Source: Burkholderiales bacterium
GTDB taxonomy: Bacteria; Pseudomonadota; Gammaproteobacteria; Burkholderiales; Burkholderiaceae_E
Reading direction: 5' to 3'
Assembly: GCA_027487815.1 (NCBI GenBank)
Contig: JAIYCW010000081.1
Span: 1 to 64,000, forward strand
Length of the DNA stretch: 64,000 nt
Shown: positions 62,552 to 64,000 of the stretch, piece after piece
Layout: every line of letters begins with the position of its first letter
Position numbering within the stretch: position 1 is the first letter of the stretch
Position numbers and translations under genes: made by a program
The notes under the pieces: generated by a model
What the model was told of the DNA's origin: nothing
Database searches by the model: none
What the model saw: only the letters and a program-made list of their open reading frames with translations

Positions 62552-63757
62552 ATGGCTCATCTACTCGATCATATGAATCCCGCGGTCGCCGGCCTCGCAG
62601 GCTCGAAAATCCGCGAAGTCGCCAATGAGGGCATGCTGCGCCCCGACACCCTTGCCTTTTGGTTTGGCGAACCGTATGAGGTCACCCCGGAGGCGATCCG
62701 GTCGGCAGCCATGGCCTCTCTGAGCAAAGGGGAAACCTTTTATAGCAGCAACCTGGGCATTCCCGATCTGCGCCTAGCCTTGGCACGCTACCTCACGACC
62801 TGTCATGCGTCATTGGGCGTGACTCCTGGCACCGACCAAGCACTAGCCGACCGAATCGCCATCACTTCAGCAGGCGTGAATGCACTGATGCTTGCCGCGC
62901 AAAGCCTGCTCACCCCGGGCGATCGAGTGCTGGCCATTGTGCCGTTGTGGCCCAACCTGGTCGAAGCGGCCAAGCTGCTCGGCGCCCAAGTCGAACGATT
63001 CCCGCTCCAGGTGAACCCACTGAGCAATCGTTGGAATCTAGATATCGACAAGTTGCTTCAGGCGCTGGCTACCCGACCCAAAGCCTTGGTGCTCAATTCC
63101 CCCAATAATCCGACTGGCTGGGCCGCCAGCGCCCATGAGATGGGAGCCATCGTCGCGGCGTGCCGCGAGTATGGAGTATGGCTGCTTTCGGATGAGGCCT
63201 ATGACCGATTGCACTACGGCGCGGGAGAAACCTTCGGGCGCGCGCCAAGTGCCCTGGACTATTGCTTACCCGACGACCCGGTGATTATTGCCAACACCTT
63301 TTCAAAAACCTGGCAGATGACCGGATGGCGCCTGGGCTGGTTGGTGCTGCCCGAAGGTTTGAGTGAACCTGTCGGAAAACTCATTGAATTCAACACCTCT
63401 TGCGCACCTGTATTTGTACAGCGCGCGGGCATGGCTGCGCTGGCCACGGGGGAAGCACCCATCATGAGCTTTGTGAACACCCTGGCCGAGCGTCGAGCCT
63501 TCCTGATTGAAGCCTTGCGCAGCATGCCGGGCGTTCGGCTTCCCGAAGCCGACGGCGCGATGTATGCGTTTTTTAGTATCGCCGGGCAAACCGATTCCCT
63601 GCGCCTGGCCAAATCACTGGTGGCTGATCATGGCCTGGGCCTCGCGCCAGGGATCGCCTTCGGGTCCGAGGCCGAAGGTTGGCTGCGCTGGTGTTATGCC
63701 AAGCCGATAGAGATGCTTGAAGCCGGACTGCAACGCCTGCGAGCAGCACTCCAATAG
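62552..63757 (+). CDS. PLP-dependent aminotransferase (class I/II)
   Basis: 401 residues. Fold type I aminotransferase: YSSNLGIPDLRLALARYL, LNSPNNPTGWAAS, LLSDEAYDRLHYG and the PLP Lys in NTFSKTWQMTGWRLGW; the C-terminal Arg motif FGSEAEGWLRWCYA also fits. Substrate not predictable. Divergent from the efflux adaptor (about 40 bases between starts), convergent with rnhA. Confidence 0.9.
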   Translation: MAHLLDHMNPAVAGLAGSKIREVANEGMLRPDTLAFWFGEPYEVTPEAIRSAAMASLSKGETFYSSNLGIPDLRLALARYLTTCHASLGVTPGTDQALADRIAITSAGVNALMLAAQSLLTPGDRVLAIVPLWPNLVEAAKLLGAQVERFPLQVNPLSNRWNLDIDKLLQALATRPKALVLNSPNNPTGWAASAHEMGAIVAACREYGVWLLSDEAYDRLHYGAGETFGRAPSALDYCLPDDPVIIANTFSKTWQMTGWRLGWLVLPEGLSEPVGKLIEFNTSCAPVFVQRAGMAALATGEAPIMSFVNTLAERRAFLIEALRSMPGVRLPEADGAMYAFFSIAGQTDSLRLAKSLVADHGLGLAPGIAFGSEAEGWLRWCYAKPIEMLEAGLQRLRAALQ

Positions 63758-63769
63758 TTCAGCCCGGTC

Positions 63770-64000
63770 CTAGGCTGGCGAGTTGCCGCGCTTTTCCAAT
63801 GCAAGATTGGCCAGAGCATCGGCTCGTTCATTGTCGGGGTCCCCGGAGTGCCCCTTGACCCACCGGGTACGCACCTTGCGTTGATCAGCCAGTGCAAACA
63901 GGGTTTTCCAAAGCTCCAGGTTGGCGACACGCTCACCCTTGCTGTTACGAAACCCTTTACGCTCCCATCCTGCACGCCACTCGCTCAAGCCCTTGAGCAG
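63770..64000 (-). CDS. rnhA: Ribonuclease HI, 5' end cut by window edge
   Basis: Only the last about 76 residues are visible; the frame continues past base 64000. The C-terminal signature WVKGHSGDPDNERADALAN contains the last catalytic residues (His and Asp), and GWERKGFRNSKGERVANLEL is the basic handle region. RNase HI removes RNA from RNA-DNA hybrids. Confidence 0.92.
   Translation of the reverse strand: MLKGLSEWRAGWERKGFRNSKGERVANLELWKTLFALADQRKVRTRWVKGHSGDPDNERADALANLALEKRGNSPA

Overview
The window looks like a chromosomal segment of a betaproteobacterium of the order Burkholderiales. Reasons seen in the sequence: the minus-strand block leuC - small entericidin-type lipoprotein - leuD - leuB - asd - fimV - truA - trpF, which is a typical arrangement of that order; a Bug-family (TctC-type) solute-binding protein; a DUF2863 gene; and a moderately high GC content throughout. 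The assignment rests on gene content and order, not on a marker-gene comparison.

Layout. 1-12185 (minus strand): leucine, aspartate-family and tryptophan biosynthesis, tRNA modification (truA), FimV, an M48 peptidase lipoprotein, an MFS permease and chorismate synthase; trpF runs off the left edge. 12284-14892: Bug protein, gltX and a tRNA-Val(CAC) with a clear promoter. 14893-18340: a visibly AT-richer patch next to the tRNA with an AlbA_2/Schlafen-like gene, an unrecognised gene with a possible HEPN-like region, and a BrnT/BrnA toxin-antitoxin pair; this is the best candidate for acquired, defence-type DNA. 18537-20755: three small exported proteins of unknown role. 20949-27583: a TolC - MacA - split MacB (ATPase plus FtsX permease) export system followed by its own response regulator and histidine kinase. 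27600-30465: EF-hand protein, membrane-bound diguanylate cyclase, GlsB-type and DUF1232 membrane proteins.

30425-38790: thiosulfate oxidation (Sox). An ArsR-type regulator gene leads soxC and soxD; soxYZAXB and a cysteine-dioxygenase-like gene follow in the same direction; a thioredoxin-fold gene is divergent. The two sox promoters carry similar sequence blocks that could be a shared operator.

38819-57247: DUF2863, an S41 protease lipoprotein, then a TetR gene divergent from a long plus-strand cluster: alpha/beta hydrolase, two tandem paralogous amidohydrolases, a complete branched-chain-amino-acid-type ABC importer whose second ATPase is fused to a Tm-1-like (UPF0261) domain, and an overlapping TIM-barrel (PEP-hydrolase family) gene. 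This reads as an import and breakdown pathway for an unidentified compound and is the most interesting part of the window. It is followed by a flotillin-like gene, a SRPBCC gene, and a second SRPBCC domain fused to a zinc-less quinone oxidoreductase.

57279-64000 (mostly minus): dnaQ directly behind an RND efflux pump and its adaptor, a divergent aminotransferase, and the 3' part of rnhA, which runs off the right edge. No CRISPR array, rRNA, recognisable insertion sequence or integrase was seen.
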